Counted from the stretch's first letter, positions 25,483 to 33,250 are shown. The stretch: 64,000 bases of DNA from DASUPK01 sp963736305 (GCA_963736305.1 CAVTOD010000005.1:186001-250000); one strand, 5' to 3'. Numbers and translations: made by a program. The notes: a model not told the origin generated them from the sequence alone.

Positions 25483-26394
25483 ATGAGCGCTGACCCGCTC
25501 GCGATGCGGATGATGGGCGCGATCACGGTGCCAAAGGAGATCTGGCTGATCTCCGAGATAGCCATCCCCTCGGTGTTGGCCTATCTCTACCTGAGCCGCT
25601 GCCGAGCGCTTTCCCGGGCCGGGCGTCCCGTTTCCGCCTCGCGGCAGTTCTGCTTCGGCTGCGGGCTCCTCGTCGTCTTTGTGGCGACCGGAACCGGGGT
25701 CGAGACGCTCGCCGACGACCTGCTGACCGCTCACATGGTCCAGCATCTGCTCCTGGCCGACGTGGCGGCACTCTTGCTCGCGGTTGGCCTCACTGGACCG
25801 GTGCTGCGGCCGCTTCTCTCCTCGCCGGCGCTCCGTTGGCTGACGCCGCTCGCCAATCCCGTGATTGCCGTGTCGCTGTTCACGGTCAACCTCTACCTCT
25901 GGCACGTTCCCGCGCTCTACCAGGCCGGCCGGGGCCTCTCCCTTGCCCACGTCGCCGAGCACGCTCTCTTCCTCGGCACCGGGATCCTGCTCTGGCTCGG
26001 GCTCTTCGGGCCGCTGCCGAAGCCCGCCTGGTTCGGCAATCTGGCCAGGGTCGGTTATGCGGTGTGCGTCTGGCTGCCGGCGATCGCCCTGGCGAACATC
26101 TTTATGTGGTCGGGGACGTCCTTCTATCCGGCTTACGAGGCGGCGGAACGGGCTCGGGGCGTTACGCCGGTCGCCGACCAGAGCACTTCAGGGGCTGTGC
26201 TGATGGTCTGGTGCAGCCTGCTCGCGGTGGGCATCTTCGCCTGGGTGATCCTGCGCTGGGCGCAGTCCGACACCGAGCGCCAGGAGCTGCTCGACCTGGC
26301 CGAGCGGGAGGGGATCTCGCTGGACGACGCCCGGGCCCGCCGGGCGGCGGAGGCTGGCCAGGCCGCCCACCTTCGCCAGAGGATCGCGCCATGA
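25483..26394 (+). CDS. CtaG-like cytochrome oxidase assembly membrane protein
   Basis: 303 residues, seven or more helices of the caa3_CtaG family. Characteristic segments: LLTAHMVQHLLLADVAALLL (the conserved H-M-x-QH pair), FTVNLYLWHVPALYQAG and HVAEHALFLGTGILLW, which place His pairs in the membrane as in other family members. The family assists copper insertion into cytochrome c oxidase. The C-terminus is a charged cytoplasmic helix. Alternative starts exist at MRMMGAI (about residues 8-11). Confidence 0.87.
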   Translation: MSADPLAMRMMGAITVPKEIWLISEIAIPSVLAYLYLSRCRALSRAGRPVSASRQFCFGCGLLVVFVATGTGVETLADDLLTAHMVQHLLLADVAALLLAVGLTGPVLRPLLSSPALRWLTPLANPVIAVSLFTVNLYLWHVPALYQAGRGLSLAHVAEHALFLGTGILLWLGLFGPLPKPAWFGNLARVGYAVCVWLPAIALANIFMWSGTSFYPAYEAAERARGVTPVADQSTSGAVLMVWCSLLAVGIFAWVILRWAQSDTERQELLDLAEREGISLDDARARRAAEAGQAAHLRQRIAP

Positions 26395-26445
26395 GCACGG
26401 CAAGCGAACGCAACCAACCAGGCAATCGAGGAGGTCGAGTAGCGC

Positions 26446-27210
26446 ATGTCAAGCCGTAAGCAGCGAAAGGAGCACCTGAGGGCGCAGCGCCTCGCCGCCG
26501 AGGCTCATGATCGAAGCGCGGAGCGAAGACGGCGCCTGGTCCAGTACGGAAGCGCCTCCATCTTCCTCGCGATCTGCGCGGTGGTGGTCCTCGTCATCGT
26601 CAGCCAGGCCGGCGGCGGTTCCGGCGGCGACACGCACATCGAGGACGTCGGGCTGGTCCAGAGCCAGCTCCAGGGCATCCCTCAGGCTGACACCGTGCTC
26701 GGCGATCGGCGAGCGAAGGCGACGGTGGTCGAGTTCGGCGATCTGCAGTGCCCGGTGTGCCGGGCGTTCTCCTACGAGATCGCTCCCCAGCTGATCTCGG
26801 GGCCGGTGCAACGAGGGGACGCTGACTACCAGTTCAGGCAGTTTCCGATCCTGGGCTCTGATTCGGTCGACGCCGCAAAGGCGGCGCTGGCCGCCGGGGA
26901 CCAGGGCCGCTACTGGAATTTCGTCGAGCTCTTCTATCGGAACCAGGGCGTCGAGAACACCGGCTACGTCACCGACGCCTTCCTCGAGGCGGTGGCCAGG
27001 GCGGCGGGAGTCCCTGACATCGCCAAGTGGAACAACGACCGCCAGAGCTCGCGGTGGGATTCGCAGATCAAGGCGAACGAATCAGATGCCCAGGGCTTCG
27101 GCTTCACGGGAACGCCGTCGATCGTGGTGCAGGGCCCAGGCGGCCAGAGGCCATTCAACACCGTGCCTACTCTTGATCAGATCGAGTCAGCGATCCAATC
27201 CGTGAGCTGA
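26446..27210 (+). CDS. Membrane-anchored DsbA-like thioredoxin-fold protein
   Basis: 254 residues. A very basic cytoplasmic N-terminus (SSRKQRKEHLRAQRLAA), one membrane anchor (ASIFLAICAVVVLVIVSQA), then an extracellular thioredoxin fold. The active site is FGDLQCPVCRAFSYEIAP and the cis-Pro loop GTPSIVVQGPGG. It should oxidise or reduce cysteines outside the membrane. In this operon its likely clients are the CxxxC sites of the SCO proteins that follow, which need reduced thiols to bind copper. Confidence 0.88.
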   Translation: MSSRKQRKEHLRAQRLAAEAHDRSAERRRRLVQYGSASIFLAICAVVVLVIVSQAGGGSGGDTHIEDVGLVQSQLQGIPQADTVLGDRRAKATVVEFGDLQCPVCRAFSYEIAPQLISGPVQRGDADYQFRQFPILGSDSVDAAKAALAAGDQGRYWNFVELFYRNQGVENTGYVTDAFLEAVARAAGVPDIAKWNNDRQSSRWDSQIKANESDAQGFGFTGTPSIVVQGPGGQRPFNTVPTLDQIESAIQSVS

Positions 27211-27218
27211 GGCCCCGA

Positions 27219-27902
27219 ATGGAAGAAACGAGCAAGACCAAACGCAGCGATAGCGACGAGTCCCGCAGGCCTTCCCTGGTCTTCTTCCTCCCTTTGGTCG
27301 CGATCCTCGCGATCCTGGGATTTGCGACGGTGTTCCTCACGAACAGCTCGAAACCTGCCCTGCCCGGGAACGCGACGGGCTCAAAGTCCTCCCGATATGC
27401 GGGGCTCGCGGCGCACCCTCTGAAGCCCGCGCCACCCATACGCCTGAGCAACAACCTCGGCCAGCCGGTGACGCTGAGCCAGTACCGGGGGAAGGTCGTC
27501 CTGGTGACGTTTCTCTACGTGCACTGCCCGGATGTGTGCCCGTTGATTGCCGCCAACTTGCACACGACGCTGGAGCAACTCGGTCCCCGAGCCAGTCAGG
27601 TCCAGCTGATTGCGGTTTCAGTCGATCCCCATGGGGATACTCCGGCAGCGGTTGCACGGTTCCTGAAAGAACGCGAGCTGACCGGCCAGATGCAGTACCT
27701 GATCGGTTCTCCGCAGCAACTCAGCCGGACCTGGAAGGCGTGGAACGTCGGGTCCAACGAAGAGGTCAACAGCCCGGGGCTGGTCGCTCACTCGGCGCTG
27801 GTCTACGGCATCTCAGCCAGCGGGAAGCTGACGACGATCTACTCGGCGGACTTCAAGCCCTCGCAAATCATCCACGACGTCCCAATTCTCAAGTCCCAGT
27901 GA
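27219..27902 (+). CDS. SCO1/SenC copper chaperone, membrane-anchored
   Basis: 227 residues. N-terminal anchor LVFFLPLVAILAILGFATVF, then the SCO thioredoxin-like domain. The copper site is complete: VTFLYVHCPDVCPLIAANL (CxxxC) and the distant His in LVAHSALVYGI. VDPHGDTPAAVARFLKE and QIIHDVPIL are further family signatures. It delivers copper to the CuA site of cytochrome oxidase or works as a thiol oxidoreductase. It is 8 bp after the DsbA-like gene and overlaps the next SCO gene by GTGA. Confidence 0.92.
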   Translation: MEETSKTKRSDSDESRRPSLVFFLPLVAILAILGFATVFLTNSSKPALPGNATGSKSSRYAGLAAHPLKPAPPIRLSNNLGQPVTLSQYRGKVVLVTFLYVHCPDVCPLIAANLHTTLEQLGPRASQVQLIAVSVDPHGDTPAAVARFLKERELTGQMQYLIGSPQQLSRTWKAWNVGSNEEVNSPGLVAHSALVYGISASGKLTTIYSADFKPSQIIHDVPILKSQ

Positions 27903-28571
27903 ATGCTCCGCCAAGCCGCGCCCAACCGCTTCCAGCCTCGGCCCTGCTCGGGGCGATCTTGGGGCTGGCGCTGTTGGTCGCGAGCTGCGGCGGGAGCGGT
28001 GCCCCGCCGAGCAGGACCTCAGCCCAGAGCAGCGAGCCCGCGAGCTCTGTGCCCAACTACTACGGCGTGGCTGAAGATCCCGCCGACGCCAGCACCTCCC
28101 TTGTCGCTACCGGACTCGCTTGGTCGTCGGTCAACCTGGACCAGTTCCGGGGGAAGGCGGTGCTCGTCACCTTCATCTATGACCACTGCCCCGACATCTG
28201 CCCGCTGATGGTCGGCAACCTTCACACGGCTCAAGCCGAGCTCGGCACCGAGGCCCAGAAGCTCCAGATCGTCGCCGTCTCGGTCGACCCGCGAGGCGAC
28301 ACTCCGAGGACAGTGCGGGCCTTCCTGCGGGAACACCGGATGACCGGCCGGATGGAGTACTTGCTCGGCTCACGTGCGGAGCTTGAGAAGGTTTGGCGAG
28401 ATTGGAACATCCTCGCGAGACCCTCGCCGGAGCGAGGCAGCCCCGACACGATCGAGCACTCGGAGCTGGTCTACGGGATCAGCGCCAGCGGCAAGATCAC
28501 CACGTTCTATCCGCACGTCTTCCTCCCCAGATCAGATCGTGCATGACGTGCCGATATTGGCCTCGGAGTAG
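27899..28571 (+). CDS. Second SCO1/SenC copper chaperone, lipoprotein, 3' frameshift
   Basis: From GTG 27899 inside the previous stop. A lipoprotein signal, LGLALLVASCGGSG, replaces the helix anchor of its sister. The copper site VTFIYDHCPDICPLMVGNL and His in IEHSELVYGI are intact. The plain frame ends at 28546 after FYPHVFLPRSDRA. Skipping one base near 28529 gives FLPDQIVHDVPILASE and TAG 28569-28571, matching the sister protein's end, so an extra A is likely. Tandem SCO genes with different anchors suggest divided roles or clients. Confidence 0.85.
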
Positions 28572-28574
28572 GAG

Positions 28575-28733
28575 TTGTTCCCCCTGGGTCACCTGGGGCA
28601 CTGGTACCTGTGGGTTCCATACGCGCTCCCTGTGCTGGTTGTCCTGGCGGCGTCTATCCACGCATTCAGGGTTCAACGCCGCGAGGACCGCGAGGAAGAG
28701 GCCAAGCGCAAGCGCGATGGATCCGGCGGCTGA
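28575..28733 (+). CDS. 52-residue single-span membrane microprotein
   Basis: TTG 28575 (GGAG directly before) to TGA 28731-28733. It reads LFPLGHLGHWYLWVPYALPV, one helix LVVLAASIHAF, then a charged tail RVQRREDREEEAKRKRDG. It starts 3 bases after the restored SCO stop, clearly in the same operon. Two His and three aromatic residues precede the helix on the outer side, a feature suited to metal or heme contact, though this is inference. Confidence 0.6.
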   Translation: MFPLGHLGHWYLWVPYALPVLVVLAASIHAFRVQRREDREEEAKRKRDGSGG

Positions 28734-28837
28734 CCGGTGTCCGGGGTGAATGCGGCGATGCCCTCAACGGCCAGGACTGGCTGAGCCGATCATCGCGACC
28801 CTGGTAGGCGCGATCGGGCTGATCGCCTCGGTTCCGC

Positions 28838-29686
28838 TTACGACGGGTCTTGCCGCCCTCCTGGCGTCACGAGTCCCACCTGGCGCACTCCCGGAACACG
28901 CAGGGCGCGCGCACTAGTCCGGGCAGCGCGGCTTTCGCCCATCTCGATGACGGCCAGCGCCAGCGCGATCGGAACGGTCGCGGGGAGCTCGTTCACGAGG
29001 AAGAAGAGGAGGTCGAAGGCCAGCACCAGGACCGCGGCGAGCACCGCTGTTCGCAGCTGGAGCGAGCGGCGGTCGGCAAGCATGGCCCCGAGGACCGCGG
29101 CGATGAAGAGGTCGCCGAAACCGATCAGGGCCGAGCCGAACTGGGCGAACTGCAGCTGCGGCAAGCCGCCGGCCGGGGCAGCTGCATTGAGCACGTTGTC
29201 GGGCCCTTGCAGCACGTCCGCGCCGACCAGCAGAGCGTCGACGATCGCCATCGCATAGATCCCGACCTTGAGCCAGCGGGTCGGCACGGAGCCCGCCAGC
29301 AAGGCGCCGAGCGCGACGCAGGCCAGTGCCGAGAGCGCCAGCGCCGACGCGTCGGCGGGGATCCGCCCCAGGGGTCCGCAGGCAAGCAGGAACAACGGGA
29401 CGACCAACAGGGCCAGCGCAGGCCGGGCCCCGTGAATCGCGCGGGAGAGTGCCATGGCGGCCAGAGGCGGCACCCCCACGAGGGCCAGGTAGGTGAGCGC
29501 GTCTGCGAGACCCGGATCGAGGGCGATCCCCGCAATCACGGCAACGACCGAGCCCGGCAGCAGAAGCCACCACCACCGTCCGGTCAGGCGCGTCGGCAGC
29601 GGCAACGTGTTCGCGGGGACGGCAATCAAGCTCGCTTGGGCAAGACCGAGGACGGCGATGGAGAGGGCGAATGGGAAGCTCGTCAT
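28838..29686 (-). CDS. Polytopic membrane protein, unknown function
   Basis: 282 residues with about eight or nine helices (FALSIAVLGLAQASLIAVPA, WWLLLPGSVVAVIAGIAL, IGFGDLFIAAVLGAMLADRR, VLAAVLVLAFDLLFFLV). A conserved-looking turn GPDNVLNAAAPAGGLPQLQF sits mid-protein. No family recognised. It is convergent with the copper operon, with 104 bp between its end and that of the 28575 gene. Confidence 0.6.
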   Translation of the reverse strand: MTSFPFALSIAVLGLAQASLIAVPANTLPLPTRLTGRWWWLLLPGSVVAVIAGIALDPGLADALTYLALVGVPPLAAMALSRAIHGARPALALLVVPLFLLACGPLGRIPADASALALSALACVALGALLAGSVPTRWLKVGIYAMAIVDALLVGADVLQGPDNVLNAAAPAGGLPQLQFAQFGSALIGFGDLFIAAVLGAMLADRRSLQLRTAVLAAVLVLAFDLLFFLVNELPATVPIALALAVIEMGESRAARTSARALRVPGVRQVGLVTPGGRQDPS

Positions 29687-29780
29687 TTCGTCTCGACGGT
29701 ACCGAGAGTGGATAAAGCCGGGTCTGGGCCTGGACCTGCGGTACTTGCAGGTGACCTCCGCTCAGCCGCGGTCGATTCGT

Positions 29781-30324
29781 CTAAGCGCTGCGCGTCCCCT
29801 CACTAACGCAGCGGTTCACCTTCGTGTAGGTCCACCCCGTTGTCTGGCAGATCTCCGCGTAGCTGAGACCAAGCGCCAACAGACACAGGGCGCGTCGCTC
29901 GTCGGCCTTCAACGACAACAGTTCTCTCCGCCGGTCCGCCAGGATCTCGCCTCGTTCGAACCGCTCCGCTGGCCCAGGCAGATCGGCCGGCAGGACTTCC
30001 CCCAAGTCGATCTCGCCGGCATCTTCTCCAGCCTCGACACGCAGGCTGCACTCCCTTCGGCGTGATGTGCGCCGCCGCGATGGCCCATGCCTCACGCTTC
30101 ACCGTCGTGTAGAGCCAGGCGAGTGGTTCGCCGATGCCCTTGTAGCGCTCGACGAACAGGAGATACGCAGACTGCAGGGCGTCATCCGCGTCGTCTGGGA
30201 GCTCGGCGTGCCGGTTGGCTTGCCGCCGAAGCCGGTGCTCGTGAAGGCACAGGACCTCGGTGAGCAGCTCGGCATTCCGCTCGCGCTGGCTGGCGCTTGA
30301 TCTGGGGTCCGGCTGAGCGGCCAT
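29781..30324 (-). pseudogene. Sigma-70/ECF-like factor, frameshifted
   Basis: Region 2 is in the first frame from ATG 30324: LLTEVLCLHEHRLRRQANRH, DDADDALQSAYLLFVERYKG and PLAWLYTTVKREAWAI. Region 4 is in another frame ending at 29781: RRRELLSLKADERRALCLLA and LGLSYAEICQTTGWTYTKVN. The two meet near 30065. One base change would give a roughly 180-residue ECF-like factor of a divergent type often found on actinobacterial mobile elements. It could be an assembly error or a decayed gene. Confidence 0.65.
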
Positions 30325-30455
30325 GAGGGCGGCCGACCGCACGGCTCCGCCGTGCAAACATCAGGCCGTCCGCCGTCCAGCCGGGTTCCAGCGCCGGACA
30401 GACGAAATCCGCGAAAAGCTGCGCGCCACAAATGCGCCAGTCAGACACCGTTTTG

Positions 30456-30475
30456 AGCGGTCTCCAGCGGTCTCC
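30456..30475. repeat. Tandem AGCGGTCTCC repeat near island right end
   Basis: Two perfect tandem 10-mers, with a partial third (GGCGG). Similar degenerate copies occur at 33062-33086, the matching end of the second element. They are possible integrase arm or excision-factor sites. Confidence 0.5.
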
Positions 30476-30503
30476 GGCGGATCGCCTTGATAGCGATCCG
30501 CCG
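30475..30503. other. 11-bp perfect hairpin at island right end
   Basis: CGGCGGATCGC (30475-30485) and GCGATCCGCCG (30493-30503) are exact inverse repeats around a 7-base loop. It could be a terminator for the sigma-factor side or a structure in the attachment region. There is no T-run on either side. Confidence 0.5.
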
Positions 30504-30555
30504 CCGGAACCGCCCACGTTGTCCCTGCAAATCGGCAGGGTTTGGCTCTACTAAG

Positions 30556-30644
30556 CGGAGGGGGTGGGATTCGAACCCACGAGGGACCCGAAGGCCCCTA
30601 ACGGTTTTCGAGACCGCCCCGTTCAACCGCTCCGGCACCCCTCC
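30556..30644 (-). tRNA. tRNA-Ser (anticodon CGA)
   Basis: 89 nt without CCA. Acceptor GGAGGGG / CCCCTCC with discriminator G, long class II variable arm (GGGGCCTTCGGGTCCC), T loop TTCGAAT and anticodon loop TCTCGAAAA giving CGA, which reads UCG. The gene appears intact and is flanked by partial copies of itself at 14288-14352 (3' part) and 33188-33232 (5' part), so it is a used integration hot spot. Confidence 0.95.
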
Positions 30645-31751
30645 AGGTCCCCATTTGCTGGGGAATCTCGGTGGAGAAGGCTAGCGGTGCGGCGTGGGTA
30701 CCACTGTGGGTACAAGTCTCGGTGTCTCCATCGGCGCTACGGGCCTGACTCTCAGCGTCCGCCAGAAGCGCATCCAAGAGACTCGCGGCCTCCTGCTCAG
30801 CACCTGGGAACAGGTGGCCGTACCGATCCAGGGTGACTTGAATCGAGCTATGGCCCATGAACTCGCAGAGGGCCTTGGCGTTTACCCCGGCGGCGATCAT
30901 CAACGAGGCGTAGGTGTGCCGCGCTTCATGGAGCGTGATCCGGTCTAGATCGGCTGCCTTCCATGCTCGGTCTGCCCGGCCGGTCAGCGTCGTGCTTGCG
31001 AACACTTCTTCTGGGCTTCTGCCGAAAACGAAGCCCTCCGGCCAGGTCGCCATTCGGTGCTCGGTCAGCACGTCACGCAGACCCGCAGGAATCGGGACAC
31101 GTCGCCGGCCCTTGCGGGACTTTGGGTCGATCCGTCCTTCTTCTCGGTCCCAACTGTCCTCAACATGGATCACGCCAGCGGCCAGGTCAACATGCTCCCA
31201 CTGCAGGGCTCGAAGCTCAGAGCGTCTGAGCCCTCCATAGAACGCCGTTGACCAAACCGCTTGGAGGTCGGAGGGGACTGCGGCAATCAGCCCGGCAGCC
31301 TCCCCGGGTGACGCGATCCGGTCACGACTGCCCCGAACGGCTGGAAGGGCGAGGTCGTTGGTCGGATTGATTGCAACGTCGCCGCGCTGGATCGCACGAC
31401 GGAAGATCACCCTCAGCGGCATGATCGCGTTGCGGATCGTTGACGGTAATAGCCCTCTCCAGCCAACCAGTCCGCTAGGTCCTGGACTTGATTGCGGGTG
31501 AGGTCTGACAGCCGGACGTGGCCCAGACGGGGCAGCACATACCGACGCAGGGACCCGCGATAGCTGCGGATCACTGACGGCTTGTACTGGTCGCCGCTCC
31601 GGTTGCGGATATGTCCGGACTTCATCGCCTCGAGCATTGCGTCCGCTGCTTCTTGGACGGTCTGCTTTGTCGGGGCGTTGAGCGTCTTGCTCTTGCGGGC
31701 AACGAGCGCGTCAGCTCGCCATCCCTGTCTGAGCGAAACCTCAAGCTGCAC
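30598..31751 (-). pseudogene. int: Tyrosine recombinase (phage-type integrase), frameshifted
   Basis: The N-terminal SAM-like domain (QGWRADALVARKSKTLNAPT...YKPSVIRSYRGSLRRYVLPR) is in one frame to about 31450. The catalytic domain continues in another from STIRNAIMPLRVIFRRA. The catalytic residues are all there: GLRRSELRALQW (R), KSRKGRRRVPI (K), LHEARHTYASL (H-x-x-R), GHSSIQVTLDRYGH (H and Tyr). One missing base near 31450 separates the halves. The last 15 codons and stop lie inside the tRNA-Ser gene. The 5' end beyond 31751 lacks the usual extra N-terminal domain, so it may be truncated too. Confidence 0.82.
30603..30647. repeat. 45-bp direct repeat, tRNA copy (attachment site)
   Basis: Identical to 33188-33232. 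It covers the anticodon loop through the 5' end of tRNA-Ser(CGA) plus 3 flanking bases. Its first 15 bp (30603-30617, GGTTTTCGAGACCGC) are also present at 14338-14352, so they are the probable shared crossover core. Confidence 0.85.
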
Positions 31752-33187
31752 GTTCAGGTCTGCCCGCGCTGCGGCACCGACCTGTACCTGCCGGATCCTT
31801 CGGAGGTTCGGCCCGGGCCCGCGGACCGCACCGTGTGACGAACGTGGGAGCTGCTAGCCCAGCCGCTTCCGCAATGTCAGCTTCCGAGGCAGAAACACCC
31901 CCGTGCCTCCGGTGGGGGCGTAGGTGATCTGCGCGACCACCCTGACCTTGCCGGTATCGAGCAGCTTCTCCCTGGCCCTGCCAAGCACGCCGGCGACGAA
32001 TGAGAGAGCGCCGGGGCTGACCTGCCTGTCGCGCGGCCCTCGGATTGCCGCAGTGCCCGTCAGATGCACAACGCCCGGGTTCGGGATGTCGAGTGTGATC
32101 CGGGCGGTACCCCGCTTCTTGTTTCGCTTGACGCCCGCAACGGTCAACCTGTTGTCTGGTTCGACGAGCGCGCTCACGTTCAGGTACTTGTCGTTGTTCA
32201 GCAGGAAGTCACCCTGCTGGCCGTCGGCGAGGTCACTGCCGGGCCGGTACAGGTAGCTCTCGCCGAGGGCATCCAAGTGGCATGCCGTGGGAGCGCCGCC
32301 AATGTGCAGCCCGATCACATCTCCCGGCAGAACGGGGATGTGGAGACCCGGGAAGGTGTTGTTCGCTGCCGAGGCGAGCGGGCGCGGGCCGTCGTGACCG
32401 ATCACCTTGTAGGTCGAGCCGCCCACCGGCCGGTAGACCTTGAACTCGATGGGCGCCGACCCGACGGACGCGTAGTGGCTCCAGGAGGTGATCACCAGGG
32501 ATTGCCCGGGAGCAGCCGGGACCGTGTAGGACGGAGCCGCCGGTCCGGTTGCCTGAACGAGGTCAATCGGGTCCGGATTGATGCACACTCCGGGCGGCGG
32601 GGGACCGTTCCAGGGGGTGAACCCGATGCTGACCGCCGCCCCGGCGGACGGGGCGGTCACCGCAAGCCACGTCGCGGCACCGGCGGCCGCAAGCAACGCC
32701 CGACGTCCATGCCGACGCACCACTCGCACGCGGCGATCCTAGTTGCTCGTGGCGTAGGGGACAAGCGCCGCGGCGCTAGCGCAGCCAGGTTCCGAAGAAG
32801 CTATCTGCTGCTGCGGTGCTTCTCTATAGGGACACTTAGCCGCACGACGGGTGTGAGCTCCCGCTCGGGGGCATCCGCGAGCCGCACGATCTGACACACG
32901 TTCCCCACTGCGCCAAGACGACTGGCCGACCTCGAACGCTCCGGGTCGCCACGGTCGCGCCAGGTCTGAGCGCCACAGCGTGGGCCTTGGCCCGCTCGAT
33001 GGGGTTCGTCATTCACTTCCTCTCAGTGGGTACCAGTTGAGTACCAACGGTCGCCGTTCTCCAGCGGTCTACAGCGGTTTCCAGCGCGTCAGTGAGTACG
33101 GGTCCTAGACGCCAAGAAGCCCGCGTGTGCGAGCGAATTTGGCTCTACCACTTGTGTCGCGGCTCTATCCAGGCTGACCGCTTCCAG
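30648..33187. mobile_element. Small integrase-bearing element beside tRNA-Ser
   Basis: 2.5 kb between 45-bp direct repeats of the tRNA 5' half (30603-30647, 33188-33232). It holds the integrase, one exported protein gene and about 520 bp without a clear gene. The size suggests a deletion remnant or a minimal cassette. Confidence 0.65.
31854..32729 (-). CDS. Exported protein of unknown function
   Basis: 291 residues. A Tat/Sec-like signal (VVRRHGRRALLAAAGAATWL, ending APSAGAA) precedes a mature domain that is all-beta in look: VSIGFTPWNGPPPPGVCINP, QSLVITSWSHYASVGSAPIE, IPVLPGDVIGLHIGGAPTAC. Two cysteines (GVCINP, TACHLD) may form a disulfide. The C-terminal third (VKRNKKRGTARITLDIPNPG) resembles the Ig-like 'K-x-KKGTA-L' modules common in secreted proteins of Thermoleophilia. 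It is the only cargo gene of the small element. Confidence 0.72.
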   Translation of the reverse strand: MRVVRRHGRRALLAAAGAATWLAVTAPSAGAAVSIGFTPWNGPPPPGVCINPDPIDLVQATGPAAPSYTVPAAPGQSLVITSWSHYASVGSAPIEFKVYRPVGGSTYKVIGHDGPRPLASAANNTFPGLHIPVLPGDVIGLHIGGAPTACHLDALGESYLYRPGSDLADGQQGDFLLNNDKYLNVSALVEPDNRLTVAGVKRNKKRGTARITLDIPNPGVVHLTGTAAIRGPRDRQVSPGALSFVAGVLGRAREKLLDTGKVRVVAQITYAPTGGTGVFLPRKLTLRKRLG

Positions 33188-33250
33188 GGTTTTCGAGACC
33201 GCCCCGTTCAACCGCTCCGGCACCCCTCCAGGGCAGCAGAGAGGCTAGCG
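32730..33250. other. Non-coding right part of small element
   Basis: About 520 bp without a convincing gene. A 71-codon minus frame (32801-33016) has composition unlike a folded protein. The stretch holds degenerate CAGCGGT tandem repeats (33062-33086), a TTTGGCTCTAC shared with 30541-30551 (here 33138-33148), and the tRNA 5' fragment. Confidence 0.55.
33188..33232 (-). repeat. tRNA-Ser(CGA) 5' fragment, right attachment scar
   Basis: Exact 45-bp copy of 30603-30647. It contains the 5' acceptor strand, D arm and anticodon region of tRNA-Ser(CGA), and no 3' half follows. It is presumably the displaced original 5' half, complementing the 3' half left at 14288-14352. Confidence 0.88.

Larger units (their letters stand above)
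14353..30552. mobile_element. 16.2-kb metal-homeostasis genomic island in tRNA-Ser
   Basis: The segment is bounded by perfect 65-bp direct repeats of tRNA-Ser sequence (14288-14352 and 30553-30617), the mark of tRNA-site integration. Cargo: a DUF4160/DUF2442 pair, lgt, fur, zinc-type ABC importer, CopC-CopD, YcnI, CtaG, DsbA-like, two SCO1, a sigma factor fragment. No integrase lies inside. The only one is just beyond the intact tRNA (30598-31751), so the island may depend on it or have lost its own. Boundaries are seen; transfer is inferred. Confidence 0.7.

Noticed and set aside
26391..26459. 22-codon frame MSTASERNQPGNRGGRVAHVKP between ctaG and the DsbA-like gene
   Set aside because: Too short, polar and overlapping the next start; probably just a coupling stretch, with GAGGTCG serving as ribosome site for 26446.
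30456..30503. Possible CRISPR-like array from the repeated AGCGGTCTCC units
   Set aside because: Repeats are 10 bp in tandem without spacers and no cas genes are near; more like protein-binding sites.
30487..30684. Plus-strand frame containing RRGWDSNPRGTRRPLTVFETA, and the similar one at 13208-14560
   Set aside because: This is the well-known false protein produced by translating a serine tRNA antisense; it maps exactly on the tRNA-Ser copies.
32801..33016. 71-codon minus frame in the small element
   Set aside because: Arg/Ser-rich composition, no ribosome site and no domain pattern; an excisionase would be expected to show a helix-turn-helix, which is absent.
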